Part shown: piece after piece, positions 42,934 to 55,024 of the stretch
Layout: the number at the start of each line of letters is the position of its first letter
Numbering within the stretch: position 1 is the stretch's first letter
NCBI RefSeq assembly: GCF_035046505.1
Contig: NC_089825.1
Coordinates: 5,591,063 to 5,655,062 of the forward strand
Direction: 5' to 3'
DNA: 64,000 nucleotides
From: Tiliqua scincoides
Taxonomy: Eukaryota > Chordata > Lepidosauria > Squamata > Scincidae
Made by a program: the position numbers and the translations under genes
Notes under the pieces: generated by a model
What the model was told of the DNA's origin: nothing
The model's database searches: none
The model's input: the letters and a program-made list of their open reading frames with translations, nothing else

Positions 42934-43462
42934 AAGAACATAAGAACAGCCCCACTGGATCAGGCCATAGGCCCATCTAGTCCAGCTTCCTGTATCTCAC
43001 AGCGGCCCACCAAATGCCCCAGGGAGCACACCTGATAACAAGACACCTGCAAGGCTTCCTGGGAATTGTAGTTAAGAACATAAGAACAGCCCCACTGGAT
43101 CAGGTCATAGGCCCATCTAGTCCAGCTTCCTGTATCTCACAGCGGCCCACCAAATGTCCCAGGGAGCACACCTGATAACAAGAGACCTGCAAGGCCTCCT
43201 GGGAATTGTAGTTAAGAACATAAGAACAGCCCCACTGGATCAGGCCATAGGCCCATCTAGTCCAGCTTCCTGTATCTCACAGCAGCCCACCAAATGTCCC
43301 AGAGAGCACACCTGATAACAAGAGACCTGCAGGGCCTCCTGGGAATTGTAGTTTAAGAACATAAGAACAGCCCCACTGGATCAGGCCATAGGCCCATCTA
43401 GTCCAGCTTCCTGTATCTCACAGCGGCCCACCAAATGCCCCAGGGAGCACACCAGATACAGA
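42934..43462 (-). repeat. Tandem array of four CR1 3'-end units, about 140 bp each
   Basis: Units begin near 42934, 43074, 43214 and 43354 with AAGAACATAAGAACAGCCCC, continue through TCTAGTCCAGCTTCCTGTAT, and the first three end CCTGGGAATTGTAGTT. The last unit stops in the GGGAGCACACCAGATA region. Units differ at a few positions only. On the minus strand each is a CR1 3' terminus. Confidence 0.95.
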
Positions 43463-44018
43463 TATTGCACACCCAATGCAATATGTGATGCAGATTGCAA
43501 AATGGTTAAACTCTTGACCAGCAGGATTTTTCTTATGATCCTCATGGCCCCAGTTGAAACACCCTGCCCTAAGTTCAGATTGGTTTAAAAAAAAAATATT
43601 TGGAAGAGCTTTGTGTCTGGTCAAACTCCATCATTTCCTTCATCTACGTGTTGCTGTTAGTTATCCTACATTACTTTTAATGAACACTCTCCTTTGCAAG
43701 CAGTAAGCATATACCATACTGAAAGGTCGCCCATCTTTAAGAATTAATTCCCCTATCAAATGTCCATTACCATCCATTTGGTATTTACTCTGTCCATTTC
43801 GATTAAGCTGCTCTCTGTGCCATCTCTGTCCCCCAGTGGATTTGCCCGGCCTCTCAGCACCATTTCTCCATTTTCGCCTTCTGCAAACTCAATTCAAAGA
43901 TTCTCATTCAATTGTAGAAAGAGAGTGTGTGTGTGTGTGTGCAGAGGTGAGGGGGTTGTACGTGTCTGGGGGTTGCCATATCTTTGTTCTCCATTCTATA
44001 AGGAGTAGTATTTATCAA

Positions 44019-44265
44019 CAGTGGTGTAGCTAGAGGGGGTGCAACACACCAAGTTTTGCAGGGAGCTCACCACCAGGGAGCGTGCAAGCGGCTTCTTCCC
44101 CCTCTCCTTTGGAGCCATTGCACGTGGGGGGAGCAAAATGGAGGTGTTCCACCTCTGTTTAGCTCCCTCCACACGGAATGGTTCCGTAGGGAGGGGCCAC
44201 TTGAACGCCATGGTGAGGCTATCTGCAAAACTTGATGCTTGGCACCTCCTCTAGCTACACCACTG
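44019..44265. mobile_element. hAT-type foldback MITE
   Basis: TIRs CAGTGGTGTAGCTAGAGGGG and CCTCTAGCTACACCACTG. Flanks TTTATCAA and TTTATCAG. Confidence 0.92.
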
Positions 44266-44631
44266 TTTATCAGTCTATTTGCAGCTTCTTGTTTTTGGAT
44301 GGAAGTCTCTGTAGAAACGTACTGCCTATGCAGGCTTCAGTTGCCAAAAGGTATCTATGAAGGGTCGGGTCAGGGCAAGGAGTTGTCCAAGGTCAGCAAA
44401 GAAATGGATGAAGGTGATCAAACTGTCATAATTGTAATAACATGATTGGGATGTAATGGGGGAATTGACTGAGCGGTAGGTTGCAACATGTTCTATACAA
44501 TTACACTTCAGGGTCTCAGTCTGAGGGCACTTCTGGGTACTCCCAAGATGTCCAAGTGTTGGGCAATGTTCTACAAGCATAGCTGGTACACCAGATGCAC
44601 CCTTTCCTGAAGAAGTACACCCAGCGGACAG

Positions 44632-45078
44632 TCCAATCCTAACCTGCACAAGCAAGAATGCACAACAAGACGGTCAGCTCAGACGGCTGGTGGTGTTGTA
44701 CATGGACTCCAACCAGCAGCATAGGCAAGCTAGTAGCAGGGGTGGGGCTGGAAGGGAGGGGAAAATTTCTGGGCATGGAGGGAGGAGGGATGGGAAGGGA
44801 GGAGGCGGTTACCAGAGGCACTCGTGTGTGCTGGTATCCCCGGCTCCCTTCTCCCCCTTCCTTCTACCTTACACTCCTCATTCTGTACCAACAAAATAGC
44901 TGGCACAGATCAGAGGTGACCCACTGGGGTAGTGGAGGATTACCTCAAAGGAAGGGGAGAAAGCTTTCCTGACCTTGAGAAGACCTCCAGACCACCTTCT
45001 CCCCAGTGGATGTCACACATGCTCAGTTGGTGCGGCTACAATGGCAGGGGAGGCTTCAGTTTGGATTGGGCCCCAAAG
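44632..45078. mobile_element. MITE-like repeat with CCAATCCTAACC ends
   Basis: GTCCAATCCTAACCTGC at left and AGTTTGGATTGGGCCCC at right, with G-rich interior similar to 24395-24870. Confidence 0.55.
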
Positions 45079-45217
45079 TCATTCATCCTTTAGTACATCC
45101 AGTTTGAATTCCTGTGATGCTCTGAGTGCAGCTGCCTTTGAAGGGTTCAAAAGGGCCCACAACACGGTTTCCAAAATCTTGATTGGAGCTGACTTGCAAG
45201 AGCTCATAATTCTGATA

Positions 45218-45815
45218 TTAAGAACAAAAAGAAAGCCCTGCTGAATCAGGCCAAAAAGACACTGAATCTAGCATTCTGTTTCCCGATAGGAAGCCCTCAA
45301 ACTGGTAAGAAAGGCGTACATCTCGCCTACTATTGCTCCCCTACAGTTGTTATTCAGGCACGTCCTGTGTCTGGATCCAGGGACAGTCATCATGACTATT
45401 AGTCATCAATTGACTTCTTCTCCATGAATTTGTCCAAACCCCTTTTAAAGCTATCAGAGCTAGTGACAGTCATCACATCTTGTGGCAGTGAATTCCACAG
45501 ACTAATAAGGTGCTGTGTGAAAAAGTACCTCCCTCTGTCATTCCTAGTTCCCCCTTTAATCAGTTTCAATGGATGACCCTTGGTTCCAATATTGTAAGAG
45601 AGGGAGAAATGTTTTCCACTATCCACTCTCTCCACATCTTGCTGAAGGTTATAGGTCTAAAGATAATTTATGAATGATAAAATGAACTGGTACCAGGATT
45701 GATCTTTGAGGGACCTCATTTTCTACTTTCCTCCACTGTGGGAATTGCATATTCATTCCTACTTTCTGCTTCTTCTTGTTTATCCAGTTACCTATCCATA
45801 AAAGGTCCTCTTATT
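45218..45815 (-). mobile_element. CR1 LINE ORF2 C-terminal fragment, antisense
   Basis: On the minus strand: GTKGHPLKLIKGGTRNDRGR, YFFTQHLISLWNSLPQDVM and SFKRGLDKFMEK, then the CR1 3' end. It is continued upstream by the piece at 46345 after an intervening repeat. Confidence 0.85.
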
Positions 45816-46344
45816 CCATGGGCGGCCCAAACTTATTCAGTGCTTGGCACAGCTGCACAACCCAAACCATATCTAGCTGTGAAATTGAGCAGACCAGAGA
45901 ACTCCTTGTGTCCCTTACCTCATGTCAAGCCTCAACCTAGCCAATGGGGCTACTCAGATCTGTACCATCTAAATCACTGGCAGAGGCCCAATGTAGTGTT
46001 TTCAGACCCGGGACAGGGGTTAGGATATGGCGGAGGTCTCTTCTGTTGTCTCTGCCCCCCTCCGGGGCCTGAACCACCCCCTTCCCTGCCCTCCCAACCC
46101 GGAAGCACCCCCTTCCTGCCACTTTTCTGCTTTCCTTCTACCCCTGTGCTGCCCAGCCCAGTGGAGAACCTACTTGCCCTGTTGGCTGTGGGTTTGGATT
46201 CAGAGCCAATGGGACAGTGCAGGCCTTCCCACTGGTACTCCTTACTCATAAGTCATTGCAAATGTACTTTACGGCACATTTGCGATGGCTAGCGCTTGTG
46301 TAGTGGTTGCTGTGCTGGCACCAGCCCAGATTAGGATTTGGCTG

Positions 46345-46785
46345 TACATTTAGGAAAAAGACCTTGGTCAGTTTTTGAAAGTCCAAATACACAGTGTCAA
46401 CTGGATCACCTTTCTCTGCATACCTCTTGACACTGTCAGATAACTCTGGTAGTGAAGCAGGACTTGTCTCTGCAGAAAGCATGCACATTTGCTCTCAGCA
46501 AGGTTCCCACTCTAGATGTGGCATCATTTAATCCTTAATTGTGCTTTCCAGCAATTTATCCAAAAAAGAAGTTGAGGTGACAGGCCTGCAATTTCCCAGA
46601 TCCCCCCACCCCCCCAAATTCTTTTTAAAATATTGATGTGGTATTGGCCACCTTCCCATCCTCTGGCAGTGAGGCCAATTTAAAGGTTACATATTTCTGT
46701 AAGAAGATCAGCAATTTCACCTCCGAATCCCTTAAGAATTCTTAGGTGGATGTCATCTGGACCTAATGATTCCTTGATGTTTACT
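46345..46785 (-). mobile_element. CR1 LINE reverse transcriptase fragment, antisense
   Basis: Minus-strand pieces ESLGPDDIHLRILKGFGGEI and EKGDPVDTVYLDFQKLT match the CR1 RT motifs KSPGPDGIHPRVLKEL and DVIYLDFxKAFD. It is degraded and split by small changes. Confidence 0.8.
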
Positions 46786-46853
46786 GCTTTGTCTTTATTG
46801 GTTACCAGATAGCATTTTTAATGGGTTCCAAACCAAAAGAATGGGAGGAATGT

Positions 46854-47174
<321 letters not shown>

Positions 47175-47329
47175 CTTGCTCGCGTCGGCGGCCTCCGCAG
47201 AAAAAAAGGCCTTTTGGTTACCAATTTGATCCCAAGCTCAGTTCAAAGTGCTAGTTCTTTCCTGGGAGATCAGTGGCACAGAATCAAGAGGAGATTGTAA
47301 GGATTCTCCTCCTCCTCCCCTTATGTGCT

Positions 47330-47690
47330 GACCAGAACCTTTGGATCAGAACAGAACTCCTTTCCTATGCCCCTAGCCACCTGAAGGACTACAGGGCATT
47401 CAAGACAGAGCCTTTTGTCTCATGGGCCCTCAGCTGTGGAATGTCCTCCCTAGAAAGGCTTCTCTGCATGAATGGTGTAAAGGGCTTTTCTGGAAAGTTT
47501 TTGAGGGCTGGTGTACAACCATACCTGTAGTGCCTCATGAGATTTGCTACTGCAAGGGTCACCTTGCTGTAGTTCTTTAACTTTAATTACTGCGTCTTTA
47601 TTTGCAGTTTATTATGTTTACTATGTTCATTAAGTGTACGTGTTACATTGCAGTTTGTGATGCTAATTAACATTGGTCTCTGTGGATGTG
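47330..47690 (+). mobile_element. Possible degraded LINE 3' fragment
   Basis: GCCACCTGAAGGACTACAGG and the frame around FVSWALSCGMSSLER recall the L2-type C-terminal region, then an A/T-rich 3' part. Weak similarity. Confidence 0.3.
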
Positions 47691-47711
47691 TTTTTGTGGC
47701 AGAAGCAGGAT

Positions 47712-47970
47712 CAGTGGCATAGCTAGAGGGGGTGCAAAGCACTAAGTTTTGCAGGGAGCTTCATTGCAGCATACAAGCAGCCCCTCCCCCTCCCCTTTGG
47801 AGCCATTCTGGGCAGTGGGAGCATTCCAGGGAGGCTTTTTGGGCACACCGCCTCATTTTGCTCCCCCTGCCCAGAATGGCTCCAAAGGGGAGGGGGAGGG
47901 GCTGCTTGTATGCTGCAATGAAGCTCCCTGCAAAACTTAGTGCTTTGCACCCCCTCTAGCTATGCCACTG
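47712..47970. mobile_element. hAT-type foldback MITE, near-perfect palindrome
   Basis: Arms of about 105 bp: CAGTGGCATAGCTAGAGGGG, GCAAAGCACTAAGTTTTGCA, GCAGCATACAAGCAGCCCCT are mirrored exactly on the right. The two strands therefore encode almost the same 75-residue frame. The central 50 bp are unique. Flanks do not show a clear 8-bp duplication. Confidence 0.93.
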
Positions 47971-47974
47971 CATA

Positions 47975-49400
47975 GAATGCAGCCTGGTACTGGGTCCCAC
48001 TAAATCCGTACTGCCAACAGGCATTTTTCTCTGGCCTGGAAGGAAATGCAGTTCAGACCTTGCATGTGTAAAGCAGGGGCTCTACCACAGACCTCCAGCC
48101 CTCCCTCCCAAAATACACTGTTAATAAATACAGGAGATTCAATAAATTGAGAAAGCCCCTGGAGCTGCGTGTGGATGCCTCTGCTATGTGATGTGCTGCT
48201 GGCAAAGCCCAGCTGTACAGTGTTATTTCTGAGTCTTAGAAAATCACTCAAAGTCTATTCCCTTCATTATTATCACATTTCCATTCTGTTCCTCCTCCCA
48301 GGAGCTCAGAGGAGGCTTGTCATCTCTGCCTTCCAGGGGAATAGCTCCACATCTAATGGGTTTGAAAAAGATACTGGGCTAGACTGAGGTACACTCAGAG
48401 GCAGAGTTGCAGCTAATGAGTGTTTTGTTCTGTTTTTCAACACAACCATTTAAGGTTGCAAAGAAAACACAGGTGGTCTCTGGGGTTCAATACCCTCCTT
48501 CCTATAGGGTCCCACTCAGGCCTCTCCCCTCTTGCTTGTCTTGTTACAAGTGGAGGGTCCTCTTCCCACCTTTGGCCATGGATGAGAGGTTCCTCAGGTA
48601 GCAGTTGCAGGTCCCTGGGGTCTAATGGTCCAAGGACCCCCTTCCTTACCTGTGGAATATCTCCACTGTAGTGAGCAACTTGCTCGGAATCCACTCTGTC
48701 TCTACACAATGCTAAGGTTCCAAGCTGTGCCTCTTCTTTTAATGAGAGCTGAAAATTAAAGAGCCAAGCTCCCTCAGCCCTCCTGCCATAACTGTTGCCC
48801 TGCATGCTAAGCCATCCATCCATACCATTTTGCCAAGCTCGGGAGAAGAAGGGTGAGATGTCACCACTTTCCTGCTTCTCAGAATTCTAATGAACTCAGA
48901 TACAGAGGGACAGTTTTTGTTCCACTTTGCAGGACGATTCAGGCAACCAGATTACAACATGGTTAGATGCACATCATGGTTTGTCACCATTTGGCCGACA
49001 ATCTTCTGTTGCCCGTCGCCCCCAGATATCAGATAAGGAGAGATGTCGGATAAAATGTCAGATAAGGACGGCACACAAGCCCAGGAAAGGGAGCAAGATG
49101 CTAAGAGTAAATTGAGTTTGTGTCATTGAGCTGTTTGATTGATCTGAACATGTTGCCTCGTCTACATGCTCTTAATTTTAAATAATATGTTGTGGAAAAC
49201 AGTGGTGCCAAATAGCCGAGCAAATCTTTCTCAATGCAATTCGTGGAACTAATTCAATGGCAGAGTTTGCTTGCTGGTGCATCAGACTGATCTCTCCTGC
49301 ATGGATCATCGCTTGATGATTTTTGGACATCAAGCTAGTGGTAATCTGAAAGCTGCTTCTTCAGAACTTGACTTAAATCAGTGGTTATTTACATGCTGCT
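47975..49400. other. Intergenic, no gene supported
   Basis: A 62-codon frame at 48927-49115 follows a CTTTGCAG, but its product has no recognised similarity. The rest is unique-looking sequence. Confidence 0.5.
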
Positions 49401-49407
49401 AATGCCG

Positions 49408-49800
49408 TGAGAATGGATGATGGCCGGATCCCAAAGGATCTCCTCTATGGAGAACTCGTGCAAGGAAAGCACCCTACAGGTAGACCACAGCTGCAATACA
49501 AGGACATCTGCAAGAGGGATCTGAAAGCCTTAGGAATGAACCTCAACAGATGGGAAACCTTGGCCTCTGAGCGTTCTGCTTGGAGGCAGGCTGTGCAGCA
49601 TGGCTTTTCCCAGTTTGAAGAGACACTTGGCCAATAGACTGAGGCAAAGAGGCAAAGAAGGAAGGCCCATAGTCAGGGAGACAGACCAGGGACAGACTGC
49701 ACTTGCTCCTGGTGTGGAAGGGATTGTCACTCCTGAATCAGCCTTTTCAGCCACACTAGACACTGTGGTTGAGACTGAAGGTTGCCAACAGATAGATAGA
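49408..49800 (+). mobile_element. LINE ORF2 C-terminal fragment with CCHC motif, copy A
   Basis: Encodes RMDDGRIPKDLLYGELVQGK, YKDICKRDLKALGMNLNRWE and, after a stop, CTCSWCGRDCHSRI. This is the C-terminal region of an apurinic-endonuclease-type LINE. It ends with GAGACTGAAGGTTGCCAACA and a short GATA run. It is 5'-truncated. Confidence 0.8.
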
Positions 49801-49930
49801 TAGCCCAGAGCAACAAAAGATGAAGACCCAGAAAAAGAGCTTGGGAGAAACAGAGAGATCCCAGCAAGAAAAAGAAAAGAGAAAAGCTGCATCCATCTGT
49901 CTTTGACCAGTGAGATTCTCCCCAAAGGGA

Positions 49931-50117
49931 GGTGCACCGTTCCTAGAGGTACTGCAATACCAGGTCGATGCGTGGAGTGGATGGAGCAAGCCCCTGTTCC
50001 ATCTCCCAGCTCCAAAAATCCATTTAAAATATAGTCCTCAAATAGAGGACATATCAGTTTTTAAACTGATAAGAACAGATACTACACTTGATCTTAGCCG
50101 ATAGGCCAAGAAGCGAT
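49931..50117 (-). ncRNA. U2 snRNA-like sequence, full length, probable retropseudogene
   Basis: On the minus strand it starts ATCGCTTCTTGGCC and contains GGCTAAGATCAAGTGTAGTA (branch-site pairing GTAGTA intact), an Sm-like ATTTTTGG, and ends CTAGGAACGGTGCACC. It is 187 nt, as in human U2. Differences from the consensus include the stem I loop (CTATCGG for CTTTTGG) and stem IIa (CAGTTTAAAAACTG). No upstream PSE was recognised, so transcription is doubtful. Confidence 0.9.
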
Positions 50118-50786
50118 GCTACATGGCTGGAAAAACCCACAGCCCAACATGTGGCCACCTCTTCCAACTTCCAAGAACAGCGCTCGCCCTCCATGGCCCA
50201 CTGGCACAACTCGCTCACTCTAGTTCACCGCCATGTGCAATCCATTCTACAAATGCGCCTCTGCACACGTGAGAGCTAATGCCCTCCTTTGGGGCACGGT
50301 TGAGCCCCCCTCTCTAGAATTCATCTCCCCGTGTCAATTTCATGGCAGCTGTCGAATCTGCATAACTCCACCCCTTTCCCATCATGCTCTGATAACCCTT
50401 TAATGGCCAGCTGTGGAGCACCATTCTTTTCTGCAGCTCATCCTTCCACCAGGAGGCAGTGTTGCCTTCCTATTTCACATGTGTAGCTCTGGTCATCCAG
50501 TTGTTTAGACTGCATAATTCTAGTTATTGGTGTTCAGTGCCAGCCCCAGAGTTCATCTTTTTCTTGCTCTCTTTTGAATATACATAGTAGCTTGTTAAAA
50601 GTACAGATCTGTAACATTTCCACAAACGCAGTTACATACCATGGTACCTCACAGGGTTGTTGTGAGGACAAAAGGAGGGGAGCAGCTGTGTACACTGCCC
50701 TGAGCTCTTTGGAGAAAGGGCGGTATAAAAATGTGAAAAATAAATAAATAATAAAATGGTAGCATCAAGTCTAATATTAAGTCTAA

Positions 50787-51036
50787 TTTGGAGGCAGGCT
50801 GTGCAGCATGGCCTTTCCCAGTTTGAAGAGACACTTGGCCAACAGACTGAGGCAAAGAGGCAAAGAAGGAAGGCCCACAGCCAGGGAGACAGACCAGGGA
50901 CAGACGGCACTTGCTCCCAGTGTGGAAGGGATTGTCACTCCCGAATTGGCCTTTTCAGCCACACCAGACGCTGTTCCAGAACCACCATTCAGAGCGCGAT
51001 ACTATAGTCTTTCGAGACTGAAGGTTGCCAACTACT
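50787..51036 (+). mobile_element. LINE ORF2 C-terminal fragment with CCHC motif, copy B, with intact tail
   Basis: Encodes WRQAVQHGLSQFEETLGQQT, then CSQCGRDCHSRIGLFSHTRR and a terminal C. It ends GATACTATAGTCTTTCGAGA followed by CTGAAGGTTGCCAAC, the tail shared with the 5S-derived SINE. An ACTACTA run follows. Confidence 0.88.
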
Positions 51037-51268
51037 ACTAATGCTGAGGGTCACGCCCCCTTGTCCCATTCTCCAGCGTGGCTGGCCGTATGGCCAAACA
51101 AGAGGCCACTAGAACAGGTCCCTCCATGGAAGTCAGTGGCTTCTTTGGTCTAAAAAATGCTATGCAAAAGTTCTTCTGTGCAAACCCAAGAGGGACTGGC
51201 CCACCTTTGTCCGTCCACACTGTTTTGGATTCTGTGCTATGAATGAATTTGCCCTAAGTTTTGAAAGT

Positions 51269-51585
51269 AAGAACATAAGAACAGCTCCACTGGATCAGGC
51301 CATAGGCCCATCTATCCAGCTTCCTGTATCTCACAGCGGCCCCACCAAATGCCCCAGGGAGCACACCAGATAACAAGAGACCTCATCCTGGTGCCCTCCC
51401 TTGCATCTGGCATTCTGACATAGCCCATTTCTAAAATCAGGAGGTTGCGCATACACATCATGGCTTGTACCCTGTAATGGATTTTTCCTCCAGAAACTTG
51501 TCCAATCCCCTTTTAAAGGTGTCCAGGCCAGTCGCCATCACCACATCCTGTGGCAAGGAGTTCCACAGACCAACCAACCAAGTAG
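51269..51585 (-). mobile_element. CR1 LINE 3' end, antisense
   Basis: Starts AAGAACATAAGAACAGCTCC and extends through CCAGAAACTTGTCCAATCCC to ATCCTGTGGCAAGGAGTTCC, that is, from the tail into the ORF2 C-terminus. Confidence 0.9.
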
Positions 51586-51589
51586 TTTC

Positions 51590-52880
51590 TTGAGCAGTGC
51601 AGCTATGGCTGGAGAGTTGCCTACTATACTGAAGCTCCTTGGTCAGGCCCTTGGATTCTGATGGTAAGAACTGGAAACGTATGCAAATATTTAAAACGTT
51701 TTCAAAAATGGACGGTTTTCCCCAAGAGCATGGGCTCAATCATTGTGCCTTCCGGCTTTTTACCCAAGGCAGTGATCGTACAGTTCCCCCAAAGACTCTC
51801 ATTTCTGCAGGGCTAGAATAATGTTTCAAAAGAAGAGCCAAGGAGGAGCCTTCCCAAGCTTGCTTACTCAAGTTACAGCTTTCCCCAGGAGACTGTGCAA
51901 AGCTGCATTAGTCACTTTCAACATCTAAACAAACACGCACTCTTCCTTGCCTCTCCCCAGCCACCCTGCCCTTTTCCAATACACACCCTACATACAAGGA
52001 ACGCCCTCTCCCGTGGATTGAATTTAGCCTGTGTGGAAATGAAGGTGCTCAAAGGAGCAAGGGTTACAATGAGGGGTAATTGCTCACCATTGGAAGACGC
52101 ACTGGGAGATCATGGTTTCCTTTTGGGACACTGAAGCAAAGGTTCCATTTAGAAAGACCAGAATAAGCATGTAAGTCTCTGTTGTGGTGAATAATAATTT
52201 CCTCCTTTGTTTTTTCCCCAGAATGTAGAGTGGTGTGATTTAGAAGCAACACCCTTGAGAGGGTGGATTTGCTAATGTCTTGGGCTGGATTCTTTTTATA
52301 TTAAAGAAAACAAAAGAAGGAGGAGATATATGAATCTTGCACCGACAATTTTTTATTCTGCACTAAGTGAAAATATTTTTTTTGGGGGGGGGAGACTGAA
52401 ATATTCTCTGCTTTGACTTCCAATGACACCAGGCAGACATAAGACTTTGAGAAACATGACATCTCCTATAATGTTGAGATGTGGTCAACCAATTTGATTG
52501 ACAACTGATGGATGGATGGATGGATGGATGGATGTTGACTGAATTTTGTAATTTGAAAGCAACCAGGTTGTTAAATGAATGAAGCCGCCCAATCTGGAAA
52601 CATGTTTATTAAGCATAATTAGCAGTCACTTGTATTTTTAATTAAACATGAAAAGGAGAATTTAGGAGAATTTGTGAAAACGGGGTTAAGATGTGGACAG
52701 AAAGTTTAGGACATTGCTTGAACAGGCATGTTATACAGTACATTGTGACCTTACCGGTAGTCAGAATTCTGAATTGCTTAAAATGCGGACCTATAGCTGA
52801 GTTGACCCCTAGTTCTAACATTATGAGAAAGAGGGAGTGTTTGCATGTTCTCCAGCTCTACAATACTTAATTTGAGAAAG
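51590..52880. other. Intergenic, no gene seen
   Basis: Apart from a GGAT run near 52508-52535, I see no repeat ends or conserved frame. Confidence 0.6.
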
Positions 52881-52881
52881 A

Positions 52882-53600
52882 ATGACTAAAACTGCACACA
52901 GCATTCCAAGCGGGGTTCACCATCAACGTCTTGAATGGTATTATGGTTCTGGCTCTTATGTTTTCATCTGCTTCTCTAGTAATTCCAAATATACTGAATT
53001 TATCTTGTTTCATTGCTACTGGATAGATCAGCGAAGTTTTTCTTTCACCCTAAGATCTTTTTCCTGGGTGGAAACTACAAGGTTGAACCTCATCTGTGTA
53101 CATGTAAATTTAGTATATTTTGTTCCATCATATTGCAGTTTCTTACATTATGGGCACAATCCTAAGCAAGTCTACTCAGAAGTAAGTCCTATTGTGTTCA
53201 ATGGGACTTACTCCCAGGAAAGTGAGGTTAGGCTTGCCAATGTCTCCTTTGCTGTTCTATTGTACAGTCACTCATTTGGAGAAATCTTTTTGGAGCTTTT
53301 CACAGTTTGCTTGGGATTTCAACATCCTGAGTGATTTGATGCTATGTGCAAACTTGGCTACATCACTGGTGACTTTGGACTCCAAAACATTTTTGAATAT
53401 GCTACATGGAACCATATCTAATGCAGCTCTGTGGGGGAACCCCACAGCTTGCTTCCTTCCCTTGTAAAACTGTCCATTTAAGCTCCCTGAAAGCTTTTCA
53501 ACTAATCACTGATCCCTCAGAAGAAAGGAACTCTTATTTCATAACTGTTGCATTTTCTTAACAATTTTTTGAGGGTGTTGGATATTTTTAAAACTCTAAG
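52882..53600 (-). mobile_element. CR1 LINE reverse transcriptase fragment, antisense, with a nested short palindrome
   Basis: The minus strand reads in pieces as the CR1 RT region after the catalytic site (KFAHSIKSLR, QANCEKLQKDF-like, aligning with KFADDTKLGG ... LQKDLDKL). The palindromic repeat at 53153-53236 interrupts it. Confidence 0.6.
53153..53236. repeat. Short palindromic repeat in CR1
   Basis: GGGCACAATCCTAAGCAAG at left; the core CAGAAGTAAGTCCTATTG is inverted as CAATGGGACTTACTCCCAGG. Confidence 0.8.
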
Positions 53601-53627
53601 TTCATGATGTGTTTTTAGATCATCTAG

Positions 53628-53716
53628 GCTGCAATCACATACCCACTTTCCTGGGAGTAAATCCCATTGAACAAAATATGACTTACTTCTGAGTAAACAT
53701 GTATAGGATTTCACTT
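53628..53716. repeat. Short palindromic repeat
   Basis: GGCTGCAATCACATACCC, TCCTGGGAGTAAATCCCATT, then ATGACTTACTTCTGAGTAA. Confidence 0.75.
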
Positions 53717-54027
53717 CTGTAGAACTTCAAAGAGTAGTGAAGTAGGACATCCCTTCTAGAAGCCTTGCTGATACTTTCTCTGCCAGGATGGTGGTTCTAT
53801 ATGTTTCTTTTTTTGTATTCTAGCCTTAATAATGGATTAAAATGGTTTGGAGTAATACATTGTTTGTTGTGAAATTTCAATATGCTGCTTGGACCTCATG
53901 GTTTTACCAAAATTTCTGTGAATGACCGCATTGAGGATACATATGAGTTTAATATGAAGAGGGAATTTAGGAGCATAAAACATTTAAGAGCATATTAGCC
54001 TTTAGTGTGTGAAAATCAAGAGAAGCC

Positions 54028-54083
<56 letters not shown>
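54028..54083. repeat. (ATT)n microsatellite
   Basis: About 18 uninterrupted ATT units. Confidence 0.98.
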
Positions 54084-54085
<2 letters not shown>

Positions 54086-54324
54086 AGTATTAATAAATGC
54101 CTTTAAAATGTTCGTTCAAATTCAAAGACAATTTTATCTCCAGAAAGGTGAATCAAGAAAGGAACCAGAATTCATGAATGGGTTTCCAAACAAGATTGGT
54201 TAAACCCTGGTCATTCCTATCTTCCAGGGGGTCAGCCAGTGATTGCCACGGGCCAAATCCAATTCCCTGATGCAACCCCTGAGCCCACCAGTTGCCAACT
54301 CCTCCTCCTCCTCAGCCTCTTGCC

Positions 54325-54607
54325 TGAAGCCAGGGCTTCTGAGAGCAATTTTATCAGAGGGCACAAAGTTTTTTTTTTTGGGGGGGGGCCCTTTCCCAAA
54401 AGGGGAGGGGGCAATGGAGGCAGGCAGAACAGGGTGCAAAATTGGGTAGTGGGAGGGTAGTGACAGCCAGAATAGTCTTTAGAGCCCAAGTGAGATAGGA
54501 AAATGTAAGATCCCAGGAACCTTCTGGGCCCCCTCCTGGGTCCCCTTTCTGGCCCTGGGCCTGGGTACAAATTACCCCCTTTACCCCCATCTCCTACCTC
54601 GGCCCTA
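54325..54607. repeat. Interspersed repeat related to 37771-37950
   Basis: Longer copy with T and G homopolymers at 54369-54388. It ends CCTGGGTACAAATTACCCCC and a CTCGGCCCT block. Confidence 0.5.
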
Positions 54608-54972
54608 CCTGAAGCACACAGTAAAGAACAGGAGGGGAGGTTTCTGATTTATTTTCTACATTTATATACCTTCTTTCTGCAAAGGCATTCCAGGTAGTTT
54701 GCAATTTAAAAATGTGAAATCAAACAATGAGGAAAAGTGTTGCCTTAGGCCAGTGCTATTTTATCCAGGTGAGCATGGGCTTAATGGCTTAAGTGGCCTC
54801 CTGAGAATCCACATAGGCTGTATTGAAACTGACATGTGAATGATGGAACAAAGACATTCGAATAGGGGCCTAGAGATGTATGGTAAGCTGGGCTTGCCTT
54901 TTAGATTGAAGAGCAATTCATGATGTAACACTAGCAGCCATCTCACAGATTAAAGCTTTATGCAGCTCAGTG

Positions 54973-54977
54973 CTGAT

Positions 54978-55008
<31 letters not shown>

Positions 55009-55024
55009 TCCCCCCCCCCCCCCG
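54973..55024. repeat. (TTTA)n microsatellite followed by a poly-C run
   Basis: Eight TTTA units directly abut a run of about 15 C. Confidence 0.97.

Noticed and set aside
48927-49115. Exon-like 62-codon frame after CTTTGCAG
   Set aside because: No recognised family, no donor and no neighbouring exons in a consistent frame.
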